Assembly: GCF_036245865.1 (NCBI RefSeq)
Contig: NZ_BTTW01000001.1
Location: 124,001-188,000, forward strand
Direction: 5' to 3'
Source of the DNA: Corallococcus caeni
GTDB lineage: Bacteria > Myxococcota > Myxococcia > Myxococcales > Myxococcaceae
Length of the DNA: 64,000 nt
Position numbers and translations under genes: made by a program. Below, one piece after another: positions 57,291 through 64,000 of this stretch; the first letter of the stretch is position 1; each line of letters begins with the position of its first letter. The notes beneath the pieces are model-generated. The model saw only the letters and a list, made by a program, of their open reading frames with translations, was not told the DNA's origin and did not search any database.

Positions 57291-59597
57291 ATGCTCAGTC
57301 GTGTGAAATCACGCACTCCTGGTCTGCCGACCCGAACCATCGCCTGTGTTCTGTTCCTGACTGCTTCGAACGCGAGCGCCCAAGCCCTCCCCTCCCTCCA
57401 ATCCGCGACGCCGAAGACCGTATCGCTTACCGTGAGCGGAGGCGTGTCCCTGGGGTCATATGAGGCAGGTTTCCTGTACTACTCAGGGACGTCCTCACAA
57501 GGGGAGCGCGCCGTGGACCTGCGGCTCGTGACGGGTGCTTCCGCGGGAAGCCTCAACGCCCTGCTGGCGGTCATGGCTACCTGTGGCGTGGATGCATCGA
57601 CGCCGGCACAGTCGCTGTTCTGGGACATCTGGGTACCCATTGGCTTCAACGACCTGTTCATCCCGTCCTCGACAACGCCGCTGGGTGTCTTCTCCCGGGA
57701 GGCGCTGGAACGCCGTGCCGGTCACATTGAACAGGCCTGGAATCGCGGCCTGGACCCAGCCTGCGACGTCGTGCTCGGAGTATCGACGACGCGCCTGTCG
57801 CCTCGTGCGCTCCAGGCCGCGAATGGACGGCTCGACCTGCCCCGGCTCGAAGAGAAGTTCGCCATCCGCATCCAGGGACGTGGGAAGGGACGGCCTCCTC
57901 GCGCAACCAATTACACCACTCGCGAGGGCCGGCGTCTGGAGCTGCTGCTGGAGACAGACGAGCAGGGGGAAATCCCTTTCGGGAATCTGCGCGAGCTGCT
58001 GCTCGCATCCATGTCCTTCCCCATCGCCTTCCCGCCCCACCCCCTGCGAACCTGCTCACCCAACGCGTCCACCAAGCCAGGCGTGTGCCTGCCATCGGAG
58101 GCGCGGCGGGAGCTGTTCATTGATGGCGGTGTCTTTGACAACACGCCCCTTCGCCTGGCCGTGGGGCTGGCTCGCGATGGCTTGCGCGAAACAGCGGATG
58201 GCAAGCTGGAGTGGCGTCCAGTTCCACAGCCGGACGTGCGCACGACGCCCCCGGGCATCGCGTTCGCCTTCATCGACCCGGATGCCACCGAGTACCCGGT
58301 AGCCCCGCCCACTCCGGCTGACGCCAGTCCCACCTCCCTGCCCGCGACACTCGCGGAGCTCCTCGCCACCTTCGTGGACACAGCGCGCTCGAAGGAACTG
58401 GCCATGCTCCTGGAGGAAGAACCGGAGATCGCCCAGCGCCTCACCTTGCCGCGCCGACACTTCCCCGCTGCCGGTGCCCCCCTGTTCGCGTTCCTGGGCT
58501 TCTTCGAGACCAGCTTCCGTGTCTTTGATTTCTACCTGGGCATGTATGACGCCCGCCGGATGATGGATGACGCGTTCCGGGAAGGGCGGACGCAGGCGGA
58601 AAAGCCACGCGCGGCGGCGATGGATGGTCTTGGCGGATGGCAGCCTTTCGCCTGCATGAGCGCCGTCTATGACGCCTCTCCGAGCGCGGAGCAGGTGTGT
58701 CAGGGTGAAGCGCTGGCGGACTTCCGGGCACTGTTGCAGATGTCGCTGGACCAGCTCTACGACGCCTGTAGCAAGCCCGCGGTGACAGTCCCCGCTGGCG
58801 CATGGCGCAACACGCACTGTGATCGCGCCCTCGCGGGACAGCCGCCGCCGAGGGTCCCCGGCCTCCAGCCTGGCGAATGGCCGGAATGGAAGCAGAGCGA
58901 CAAGGAATCAGAGCTGGCGTATTCGATGCGACTGCTCGGAGCCTATGGCTTTGGCTTTCGCGACCTCGGCGTGCCGAAGGGCCGGGGAGAGCTCGCGGTG
59001 CTGCGCATCCGCCATCTACTCGGAGCCGCCGCCCACCGGCTCGCGGCGGTGCAGCCCGCCTCCGACAAGCCCACGGTCCGCTTCGCCAGCAAACTCGCGG
59101 TGGACAGCATCAGCTATGAGCCCCAGCGGCTGTCGCTGCACATCACCATGGGGCCCACCGAGAGCGAGGTCGGCTTGAGCGTCGGCGCCTCCGAGATGCC
59201 TCTGTCGTCCGGGCTCCGGTTCGCGGGCGCGGTCGGGTTCCGGGGACTCGAGGATGTCCTCTCCTCCGGCAGCAGCAGCGACCCCTTCGGCGTGGCCCTC
59301 ACGGGCGGACTGGAGTTCCAGCCCCGCTCGGAGCAGACCTTCCTCTCCCAAAGTCGCCTCGCGCTTCGTGCCGGATGGTTGTTCAGCGCGAACGATGGCT
59401 ACGGGACGAACCTCTGCACGGACGGCGGCGCCAGCCATGTGACCGCGTGCTCACGGCCCGTCGTCCAGGCGCTCGTGGGCATCACCTTCCTGGAGTTCCT
59501 CCGCGCCCAAGTCGTCGGTGAGTGGTTCCCGGGAAGCAGCTCCCGGAAGACCCTCTGGTCCGTGGCCCCGGGCATTGGCGTGGAGCTTGGGCTCTAA
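57291..59597 (+). CDS. Exported patatin-like phospholipase
   Basis: The protein has 768 residues with a signal peptide (IACVLFLTASNASA). The patatin domain spans about 43-340: oxyanion loop SGGVSLGSYEAG (49-60), nucleophile Ser85 in GASAGS, and Asp278 in IDGGVFDN. The middle has cysteines and a helical region, and the last ~170 residues are beta-strand rich (LRFAGAVGFRGLEDVL to VAPGIGVELGL), resembling a small outer-membrane barrel or C-terminal sorting domain. Patatins hydrolyse acyl esters of phospholipids. Composition is back to G+C-rich. The last ~200 bases recur in decayed form at 60408-60653. Confidence 0.88.
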   Translation: MLSRVKSRTPGLPTRTIACVLFLTASNASAQALPSLQSATPKTVSLTVSGGVSLGSYEAGFLYYSGTSSQGERAVDLRLVTGASAGSLNALLAVMATCGVDASTPAQSLFWDIWVPIGFNDLFIPSSTTPLGVFSREALERRAGHIEQAWNRGLDPACDVVLGVSTTRLSPRALQAANGRLDLPRLEEKFAIRIQGRGKGRPPRATNYTTREGRRLELLLETDEQGEIPFGNLRELLLASMSFPIAFPPHPLRTCSPNASTKPGVCLPSEARRELFIDGGVFDNTPLRLAVGLARDGLRETADGKLEWRPVPQPDVRTTPPGIAFAFIDPDATEYPVAPPTPADASPTSLPATLAELLATFVDTARSKELAMLLEEEPEIAQRLTLPRRHFPAAGAPLFAFLGFFETSFRVFDFYLGMYDARRMMDDAFREGRTQAEKPRAAAMDGLGGWQPFACMSAVYDASPSAEQVCQGEALADFRALLQMSLDQLYDACSKPAVTVPAGAWRNTHCDRALAGQPPPRVPGLQPGEWPEWKQSDKESELAYSMRLLGAYGFGFRDLGVPKGRGELAVLRIRHLLGAAAHRLAAVQPASDKPTVRFASKLAVDSISYEPQRLSLHITMGPTESEVGLSVGASEMPLSSGLRFAGAVGFRGLEDVLSSGSSSDPFGVALTGGLEFQPRSEQTFLSQSRLALRAGWLFSANDGYGTNLCTDGGASHVTACSRPVVQALVGITFLEFLRAQVVGEWFPGSSSRKTLWSVAPGIGVELGL

Positions 59598-59888
59598 TGC
59601 GAATACAGACCAATGGCTTGATGCTGGATGACATTCACCCCAAACCAGAGACAATCCAGAATCAGCGAGTTTGAGGAGAATCGAATTCCAGGTGGCTTGG
59701 GTTGGGCAGAATCAGACTTGTCACAGGAAGATGTGCTTTGGGCAGACGTGGATGGGGATCAGGGCCGGACAGCTCGGGTCGTTCCGGTGGCCTACGCTAG
59801 CGGCCCAGCAACTCGCCGCGCTGCTCTCCGCGCACAGCGTCGCATCATCTATCGTTGCCGTTCATCCAACCTCTCATCAGGGGGTACG
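59598..59888. other. Region without a recognisable gene after the patatin gene
   Basis: These 291 bases have mixed composition and short open frames without coding character in either direction (for example from 59628 and 59671 on the plus strand). They separate the patatin gene from the opposing lipoprotein gene. The lack of codon bias suggests degraded or non-coding DNA. Confidence 0.5.
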
Positions 59889-60191
59889 TCAGGGAATCCG
59901 GTGGCCCGAGTCCTGCGGGGATGAGGGGGCGTCATCGGGAGCCCCCTCGTCAAACCCTGGCGGGCAGTGACAAAAATATCCGCCAGCATCCTCCCAGCGG
60001 TCCTCACAAGGGCTGTAACACAGCGGCAGCAGACGCCGTTCTCCCTTGAGCCCCCTGTCTGGATGGCGGGCCGCATCAGGGCCCATTCTCCTTGAGCCCA
60101 CGCACCCCAGCGGTTGCCACAACAGGGCAACCGCCCCCGCGCCAAGCACCGCGGCACAGACACGGATGGGACGTGACGGAGAGACTCGCAT
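59889..60191 (-). CDS. Small Cys-rich lipoprotein (candidate)
   Basis: The protein has 100 residues from the ATG at 60191 (an in-frame ATG at 60227 adds 12). The N-terminus is a good lipoprotein signal: basic MRVSPSRPIRV, hydrophobic VCAAVLGAGAVALLW, lipobox QPLGC. The mature part has LCYSPCEDRWEDAGGYFCHC, a Cys pattern like a small disulphide-bonded domain, and an acidic Pro-rich end. No good ribosome site is seen and codon bias is moderate, so confidence is limited. It lies between the intact patatin gene and its 3' remnant, on the opposite strand. Confidence 0.45.
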   Translation of the reverse strand: MRVSPSRPIRVCAAVLGAGAVALLWQPLGCVGSRRMGPDAARHPDRGLKGERRLLPLCYSPCEDRWEDAGGYFCHCPPGFDEGAPDDAPSSPQDSGHRIP

Positions 60192-60407
60192 TGGGCGTGC
60201 GGACTGGCGATTCGGGAGGACACTCATGATTGACAGTGGAAATCCTGCCGCAAGCAGATGCGTTGCACAGGTGCCGAGAGAATCGACTTTCACAGGCGCC
60301 GGTCCGCCAGGAACTCCAGTTCTTCTAGAAGGCCTTCGTCCTGATCGCAAGCGACTACTTCTTGATGGAAATCTCCCAATGCCGTCCATGCAAGGACTTG
60401 CGTTCGA

Positions 60408-60653
60408 GTGGACGGAAATGACCGCGCCTTCGCGCTTGGAGCGAAGATGCCGTGGAGCCTCGTGAGGTTTGTCCAGGGCGGAGGCGCCAGCCACGTGAAC
60501 GCGTGCTCACGCCCCGTGGTCAAGGGGCTCGTGGGCATCACCTTTTTGGAGTTCCTCCGCGCCCAGCTGGTCGGCGAGTGGTACCCGGGCACGGGCTCCC
60601 GAAAGACGCTCTGGTCCGTGGCTCTGGGCATCGGCTTGGAGCTTGGCCCCTGA
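60408..60653 (+). pseudogene. Decayed 3' fragment of a patatin-family gene
   Basis: The translated sequence GGGASHVNACSRPVVKGLVG and ITFLEFLRAQLVGEWYPGTG to the end ELGP parallels the C-terminus of the intact patatin protein (DGGASHVTACSRPVVQALVG and on to ELGL). Upstream, AFALGAKMPWS aligns loosely with its LALRAGWLFS after a small deletion. Only the last 80 residues exist, with no signal peptide or catalytic domain, so it cannot work alone. The copies differ at many third positions, so the duplication is not recent or came from a related gene. Confidence 0.8.
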
Positions 60654-60723
60654 CAACGCCTCGCGAAGAACCAGGACGCGAACCCCTGCGATCCGTGATG
60701 CGGGCGCAAAGTCACGTACATCC

Positions 60724-61821
60724 ATGACCTCCATTCGTTCCATCGCGCTCTCCTGTGTGGTCGTGATCAGCTTTTTCGCCGCTTGCAGTGACGATTCCCC
60801 CAACCCCGGCGGGACACCCGACGCGTCCGTGCCTGATGGTTCCGTGCCGGAGATGTGCACCACCGAGGGCACCACGCAGTGCGGCGACACCTGTGTGAAC
60901 ACCGCAACCGACCCGGCCCACTGTGGAGGGTGCGACCAGGCCTGCTCGGCCACCGAGGACTGTGAGGCCAGCGCCTGCGTCGCGGTCTGTCGGATCGGCA
61001 CGGAGCAGTTCGCGGCGGGGGCGGTGAACCCGGCGAATGCCTGCGAGCAGTGTGTGCCCGCGACGTCCGCGACGGCGTGGACCCCGCTCGTGGACGGGGC
61101 GGCGTGCGGCACGGGTCAGATCTGCTCGGCCGGCGCGTGCAGCCCGAAGTGCTTCATCAACGGCACGTTCTACGCCGAGGGTACGCCGAGCCCGTTGAAT
61201 GCCTGCGAAGTGTGCACGCCCACGACGTCGACTACGACGTGGTCGCCTCGCTCGGGCATTCCGATGATGGTCGGCGGCACGGACCTCGCGGCACAAGGCT
61301 GGACGACGGTCGGGCAGACGCCGAACTCGCTCACGTATGGCGAGGACTCCGTGCGCCTGGAGACCTCGACGCCCAGCGGCGGCCGTTCAGGCGGGCAGTT
61401 GCTCATCGTGCGGGCGAACGCGGTCGACCCGGCCCAGCCGTTCACGATCCGCGTGACGATGCAGGTCGAATCGGTGAACCCCCACAACTCGCTCGATAGC
61501 GGAGCGGCAATCCTGGGGAGTCTTACCGGCCAGGTCGGCACCGGCACGGATCGCGCACAGATGATCTACCTGGACAGCGCGAAGATCGGCTGGGCGGATG
61601 ACTCGCAGTCCTCGGCGTTCGCCGTGACCGATGGCGCGTATCACGTCTACGAGCTCGCGGTGGATGCCGCGAAGGTGGCGACGGTGAGCGTCGACGGCGT
61701 CGCGAAGCTCACGCGGAGCAACTTCATCACGAACGGCACCATCGCCATCGGCGACCAGACCAACGACCCGAGCGTCGATGGAGCCATGCGGATCAAGTTG
61801 GTCGAGAAGGCCTGCCCGTGA
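60724..61821 (+). CDS. Cys-rich lipoprotein with concanavalin-like domain
   Basis: The protein has 365 residues from the ATG at 60724. The lipobox is SFFAAC. A Pro/Asp-rich spacer precedes a Cys-rich segment (GDTCVNTATDPAHCGGCDQA and following), a type very common in myxobacterial surface proteins, with about 18 cysteines to residue 170. The C-terminal half is beta-rich (LLIVRANAVDPAQPFTIRV, DGAYHVYELAVDAAKVATVS) and resembles a LamG/concanavalin-like jelly roll for carbohydrate binding. It is probably anchored at the outer membrane. Binding target unknown. Confidence 0.78.
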   Translation: MTSIRSIALSCVVVISFFAACSDDSPNPGGTPDASVPDGSVPEMCTTEGTTQCGDTCVNTATDPAHCGGCDQACSATEDCEASACVAVCRIGTEQFAAGAVNPANACEQCVPATSATAWTPLVDGAACGTGQICSAGACSPKCFINGTFYAEGTPSPLNACEVCTPTTSTTTWSPRSGIPMMVGGTDLAAQGWTTVGQTPNSLTYGEDSVRLETSTPSGGRSGGQLLIVRANAVDPAQPFTIRVTMQVESVNPHNSLDSGAAILGSLTGQVGTGTDRAQMIYLDSAKIGWADDSQSSAFAVTDGAYHVYELAVDAAKVATVSVDGVAKLTRSNFITNGTIAIGDQTNDPSVDGAMRIKLVEKACP

Positions 61822-61860
61822 GACGCGCTGCTTTCCTCATGGATTGAGCAGGTGCGAAGG

Positions 61861-62727
61861 TCACGTGTGGGCCATGACCGGGAACCGGTTGGCCTCACGT
61901 GAGGGATGCAGGTTGCGCACGAACAGGTCGGCCTCCATGTCCTCACCGGAGGCCACCGCACCGGGCCAGTAGCGCTCCGGGGTGAAGCCGAAGCGGATGT
62001 CCCGGATGGGTTGGTCAATCAGCCGGGGGATCCAGGCCCGCAGGTCGAAGGGCTCACGGGCGAAGACGTCGTCGAGATACAGCGTCTCGCCCTCCACTCC
62101 CGCGAACACCCAGGCCTCCGTTCCCAGTTGGCGCAGCGGCCTCGCGAAGCCATTGGCCACGGGCCAGCTCGCCACCGCCCCGTAGCCCCGCGCGCCGAAG
62201 CGCTCCGTGGAAGGAAGTCCCTCGCTGGAGAGCATGGTGAGTCCAGCGCGCACGGCCGCTTCCTCCAGTGAGAGCGTGGGGGCGGGTGTGCCTTCAGGCA
62301 CGGCTTCGTAGCTGGCGGAGAACAACGTCTGCATCTGCGGTTGGAACCCGAAGCGCGGGTAGAACTGACGCACCTTGGGGTTGGCGAAGAGCAACACCGG
62401 TGCCTCCCCGCACCCGTCCAGCGCTGCGTTCATGACCACCCGTGCCAGTCCCCGTCCACGATGCGACGGCAGGCAGCCCACGGCCCCAAGCTGGTAGGCC
62501 GTCACCTCGCGCCCTTCCAGCAGCAGACGCATCCGCATCACGGAGGCATTGGCCACCACGCGGCCGGCCTCCAGCAAAGCGAACGCACGATAGGCGTCGT
62601 TCCACTCACCCCATGCGCGCCAACGACGGAAATCCGCGCGGCGGAACACCTGGGGCACATAGTCACAGAACAGCTCCTGCAACCCGGCATCGAACTGCCC
62701 GATCTCAGTGACCGCAACGGAGTCCAT
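61861..62727 (-). CDS. GNAT family N-acetyltransferase
   Basis: The protein has 288 residues from the ATG at 62727 (a GTG just before it is possible); GGGGG lies seven bases upstream. The GNAT core is in the first half: FALLEAGRVVANASV, then the acetyl-CoA loop QLGAVGCLPSHRGRGLARVV, followed by VLLFANPKVRQFYPRFGFQP. The second half is a further alpha/beta domain seen in Eis-like or two-domain GNATs, ending in an SCP-like or acyl-binding region. The acceptor is unknown. It is G+C-rich, host-like and probably monocistronic. Confidence 0.85.
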   Translation of the reverse strand: MDSVAVTEIGQFDAGLQELFCDYVPQVFRRADFRRWRAWGEWNDAYRAFALLEAGRVVANASVMRMRLLLEGREVTAYQLGAVGCLPSHRGRGLARVVMNAALDGCGEAPVLLFANPKVRQFYPRFGFQPQMQTLFSASYEAVPEGTPAPTLSLEEAAVRAGLTMLSSEGLPSTERFGARGYGAVASWPVANGFARPLRQLGTEAWVFAGVEGETLYLDDVFAREPFDLRAWIPRLIDQPIRDIRFGFTPERYWPGAVASGEDMEADLFVRNLHPSREANRFPVMAHT

Positions 62728-62795
62728 CACACACCCCCAATCAGATCGAAAGCTCAGTCAACTCCATGGCTGAGCGCACCTCATGACTGCACGAG

Positions 62796-62837
62796 CCCAG
62801 TCCCTAGACGAACATGAACGACCGGTGCACGCTGGGG
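62796..62837 (-). repeat. Remnant of the O-antigen ligase 3' end (direct repeat, distal copy)
   Basis: These 42 bases match 63539-63580 in 37 positions and in the same orientation. On the minus strand they read PSVHRSFMFV followed by a stop, against HPSVHLSFMFVWGLG in the intact ligase. So it is a leftover piece of a ligase-like gene, 701 bases from the other copy, with the glycosylase-like gene between them. Confidence 0.75.
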
Positions 62838-62909
62838 CCGCAGGGGGCATGTGTGCAAAGCTCGTGGCTTGTCTCGCCTCGATGCCACCAACCTCCAGCG
62901 CAAGCGAAG

Positions 62910-63527
62910 TCACCGTGCAAGGATTCTTGCCACGGGCACGCGGTAGAACTGAACGAGCTTGCCGGGCGCCCACGTCGCCTGCCAGGCCATCCGGATTTCG
63001 TCGCGCTCGGTGATTGCGTTACGCCGATCTGGGTGACACAAAATGTGATCGTAGGGCCGCGTGCCGGCGTACCAGTGCATCTTCGCCGCCTCTCCGCACA
63101 GCAACACTCGCTCGGCTTTGGCGAGTAACGGCTTATTGATCTCTGCGGCGCTCTTCAAATACGGAGCCTCATCAGCTTCGCGGGCCGACCCATCGAGAAA
63201 ATGGTACGAGAGGTTAATGAAGCCAATGCCAAAATCCACCAAACGCATGAAGCAGTCGGCAGGGGTGGTGAAGCGCGCCTGAAGTGCCTCTGGCGTGAAG
63301 CCGAGGGCCTGCAGCACGATCCCACCGCTGCATGTGTCATCAAACTGCTCGCGCCAACTCCCTTTACAGAAAGGGATGCCGATGGGATCTGTGGGAAACG
63401 GGTCCTTGCCACTGATCAAGAGCTGTAGACGCTCGCAGCTCGTCAGCAACCCCAAGTAGGCTGATGAAAGTGGCACATGACGGATTGACCGCACGCGCTT
63501 TTCACGTTTGGTTTTTTCTTTCGCCAT
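62910..63527 (-). CDS. Divergent uracil-DNA-glycosylase-like protein
   Basis: The protein has 205 residues from the ATG at 63527 (or 63533). Three segments fit the UDG superfamily in order and spacing. SGKDPFPTDPIGIPFCKG (39-56) resembles the water-activating GQDPYP...GlaFS motif. IGFINLSYHFLDG (101-113) resembles the strand and Asn after it. ILCHPDRRN (162-170) resembles the HPSP DNA-intercalation loop. The basic N-terminus may contact DNA. It matches no standard UDG family by eye, so base specificity is open: it could be repair or anti-phage. The start overlaps the ligase stop by 26-32 bases. Composition is A+T-richer than its neighbours. Confidence 0.62.
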   Translation of the reverse strand: MAKEKTKREKRVRSIRHVPLSSAYLGLLTSCERLQLLISGKDPFPTDPIGIPFCKGSWREQFDDTCSGGIVLQALGFTPEALQARFTTPADCFMRLVDFGIGFINLSYHFLDGSAREADEAPYLKSAAEINKPLLAKAERVLLCGEAAKMHWYAGTRPYDHILCHPDRRNAITERDEIRMAWQATWAPGKLVQFYRVPVARILAR

Positions 63528-64000
63528 AATCATTCAATCCCAGCCCCCACACGAACATGAATGACAGGTGCACGCTGGGGTGGAACGGCAGGTAGTGCAC
63601 CAGGGCCAGGACGTGGAAGCCCACGAAGGACAGCAGGGCTCCCGTGGCCGGGATGGAACCTGCCCGGTGCCTTCGCACCAGCGCCCTCGCGAGCAGTGCG
63701 TGCATCGTCGCCAGCAACACCAGCCCCACGAGCCCCGTCTCCGCCCAGGCCGTCAGCCAGATATTGTGTGAGTCCGTGGCCAGCAGGTCAGTGATGCCCG
63801 TCTCCGCCTGCGTCGCCAGGGCCGCGGGTTTGTGATTGCCGAAGCCCACGCCCACCAACGGATGCTCGCGCACCAGGCGCCAGCCCACGGACATCGCCAG
63901 CGAGCGCTCTCCGCTGCCGAAGAGGTTGTCCACCGCCTTGCCGAACCGCTCCCGCCACGCGGGCGTCAGCAGGACCGCGACCACCAGCGCCACCGCCACC
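63502..64000 (-). CDS. O-antigen ligase/polymerase family protein (partial, C-terminal part)
   Basis: The frame is open to the right edge, so the N-terminal part is missing. The visible 165 residues contain the Wzy_C-type periplasmic loop: LAMSVGWRLVREHPLVGVGF, GNHKPAALATQAET and ATDSHNIWLTAWAETGLVGL (the SHN-type motif), followed by two membrane helices (LLSFVGFHVLALVHYLPF and SFMFVWGLGL). The family polymerises or transfers lipid-linked O-units in the inner membrane. It probably belongs to the same polysaccharide locus as the glycosyltransferases. Its last residues (NDYGERKNQT) differ from the remnant copy and may have been brought in with the glycosylase-like gene. Confidence 0.85.
   Translation of the reverse strand, partial: VAVALVVAVLLTPAWRERFGKAVDNLFGSGERSLAMSVGWRLVREHPLVGVGFGNHKPAALATQAETGITDLLATDSHNIWLTAWAETGLVGLVLLATMHALLARALVRRHRAGSIPATGALLSFVGFHVLALVHYLPFHPSVHLSFMFVWGLGLNDYGERKNQT
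63539..63580 (-). repeat. O-antigen ligase 3' region (direct repeat, gene-internal copy)
   Basis: This is the copy inside the ligase gene and encodes HPSVHLSFMFVWGLG. It matches 62796-62837 in 37 of 42 bases, with an unbroken run of 14 at GGTGCACGCTGGGG. It marks the proximal border of the inserted segment that carries the glycosylase-like gene. Confidence 0.75.

Noticed and set aside
57028-57306. Open frame of 92 codons after the third cassette gene
   Set aside because: It overlaps the end of that gene and the start of the patatin gene, has no ribosome site and no coherent domain; composition suggests non-coding island tail.
59628-59970. Short plus-strand open frames between the patatin and lipoprotein genes
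   Set aside because: Two overlapping frames of 98-99 codons have no ribosome site, no signal or domain, and no codon bias.

Overview
The window is G+C-rich throughout, with strong third-position bias, many lipoproteins and secreted proteins, a sigma-32-type factor that is not a housekeeping one, an EPS/O-antigen-type glycosyltransferase block and many 1-4 nt gene overlaps. Together these suggest a myxobacterium (Myxococcota, Corallococcus/Myxococcus-like). This is inferred from gene content and composition; there is no rRNA marker here.

Left part (1-12.8 kb): a partial alpha-2-macroglobulin-family protein, the 23S rRNA methyltransferase RlmE, two small conserved proteins, an acyl-CoA dehydrogenase, and a three-gene RND efflux operon (membrane fusion lipoprotein, pump, MarR regulator) behind a recognisable promoter. 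From 12.8 to 17.7 kb lies a compact minus-strand biosynthetic operon behind its own TTGACA promoter: acyl carrier protein, ferritin-like diiron acyl-ACP desaturase, AcpS-type phosphopantetheinyl transferase, hot-dog thioesterase, alpha/beta hydrolase and fatty acyl-AMP ligase. It looks complete for loading, modifying and releasing a fatty acid on a dedicated carrier. An alpha-methylacyl-CoA racemase/CoA-transferase and an SCP2 protein lie just upstream.

Middle part (19.4-43.4 kb): a divergent response regulator and an apparently degenerate histidine kinase, TatA, a long-chain acyl-CoA synthetase, a sigma-32-like factor with a clear terminator, a GlcD-type FAD oxidase coupled to an unusual FolE, a six-gene metal (zinc-type) uptake operon, further His-rich metal-binding proteins, a circularly permuted ATP-grasp-like protein, a Bax-inhibitor-1 protein, a thioredoxin-like ferredoxin and the B12-dependent ribonucleotide reductase NrdJ.

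Right part (43.5-64 kb): a 1,294-residue MshEN-domain protein with a huge low-complexity core, a kelch/Ig lipoprotein, then a polysaccharide locus (polyprenyl-phosphate sugar transferase, two glycosyltransferases and, at the edge, an O-antigen-ligase-type protein). Between the second glycosyltransferase and the ligase lies the most unusual stretch. At about 53.52 kb composition shifts abruptly to A+T-richer DNA in the middle of the glycosyltransferase gene. The shift continues through a tightly coupled three-gene operon (DUF262 protein, DUF3696-type AAA ATPase, unknown protein) that looks like a defence cassette. Next come a patatin phospholipase whose 3' end is duplicated downstream as a decayed fragment, and a uracil-DNA-glycosylase-like gene flanked by imperfect 42-bp copies of the 3' part of the O-antigen ligase gene. 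Three neighbouring genes with altered or copied 3' ends next to cargo mark this as a hypervariable exchange zone.
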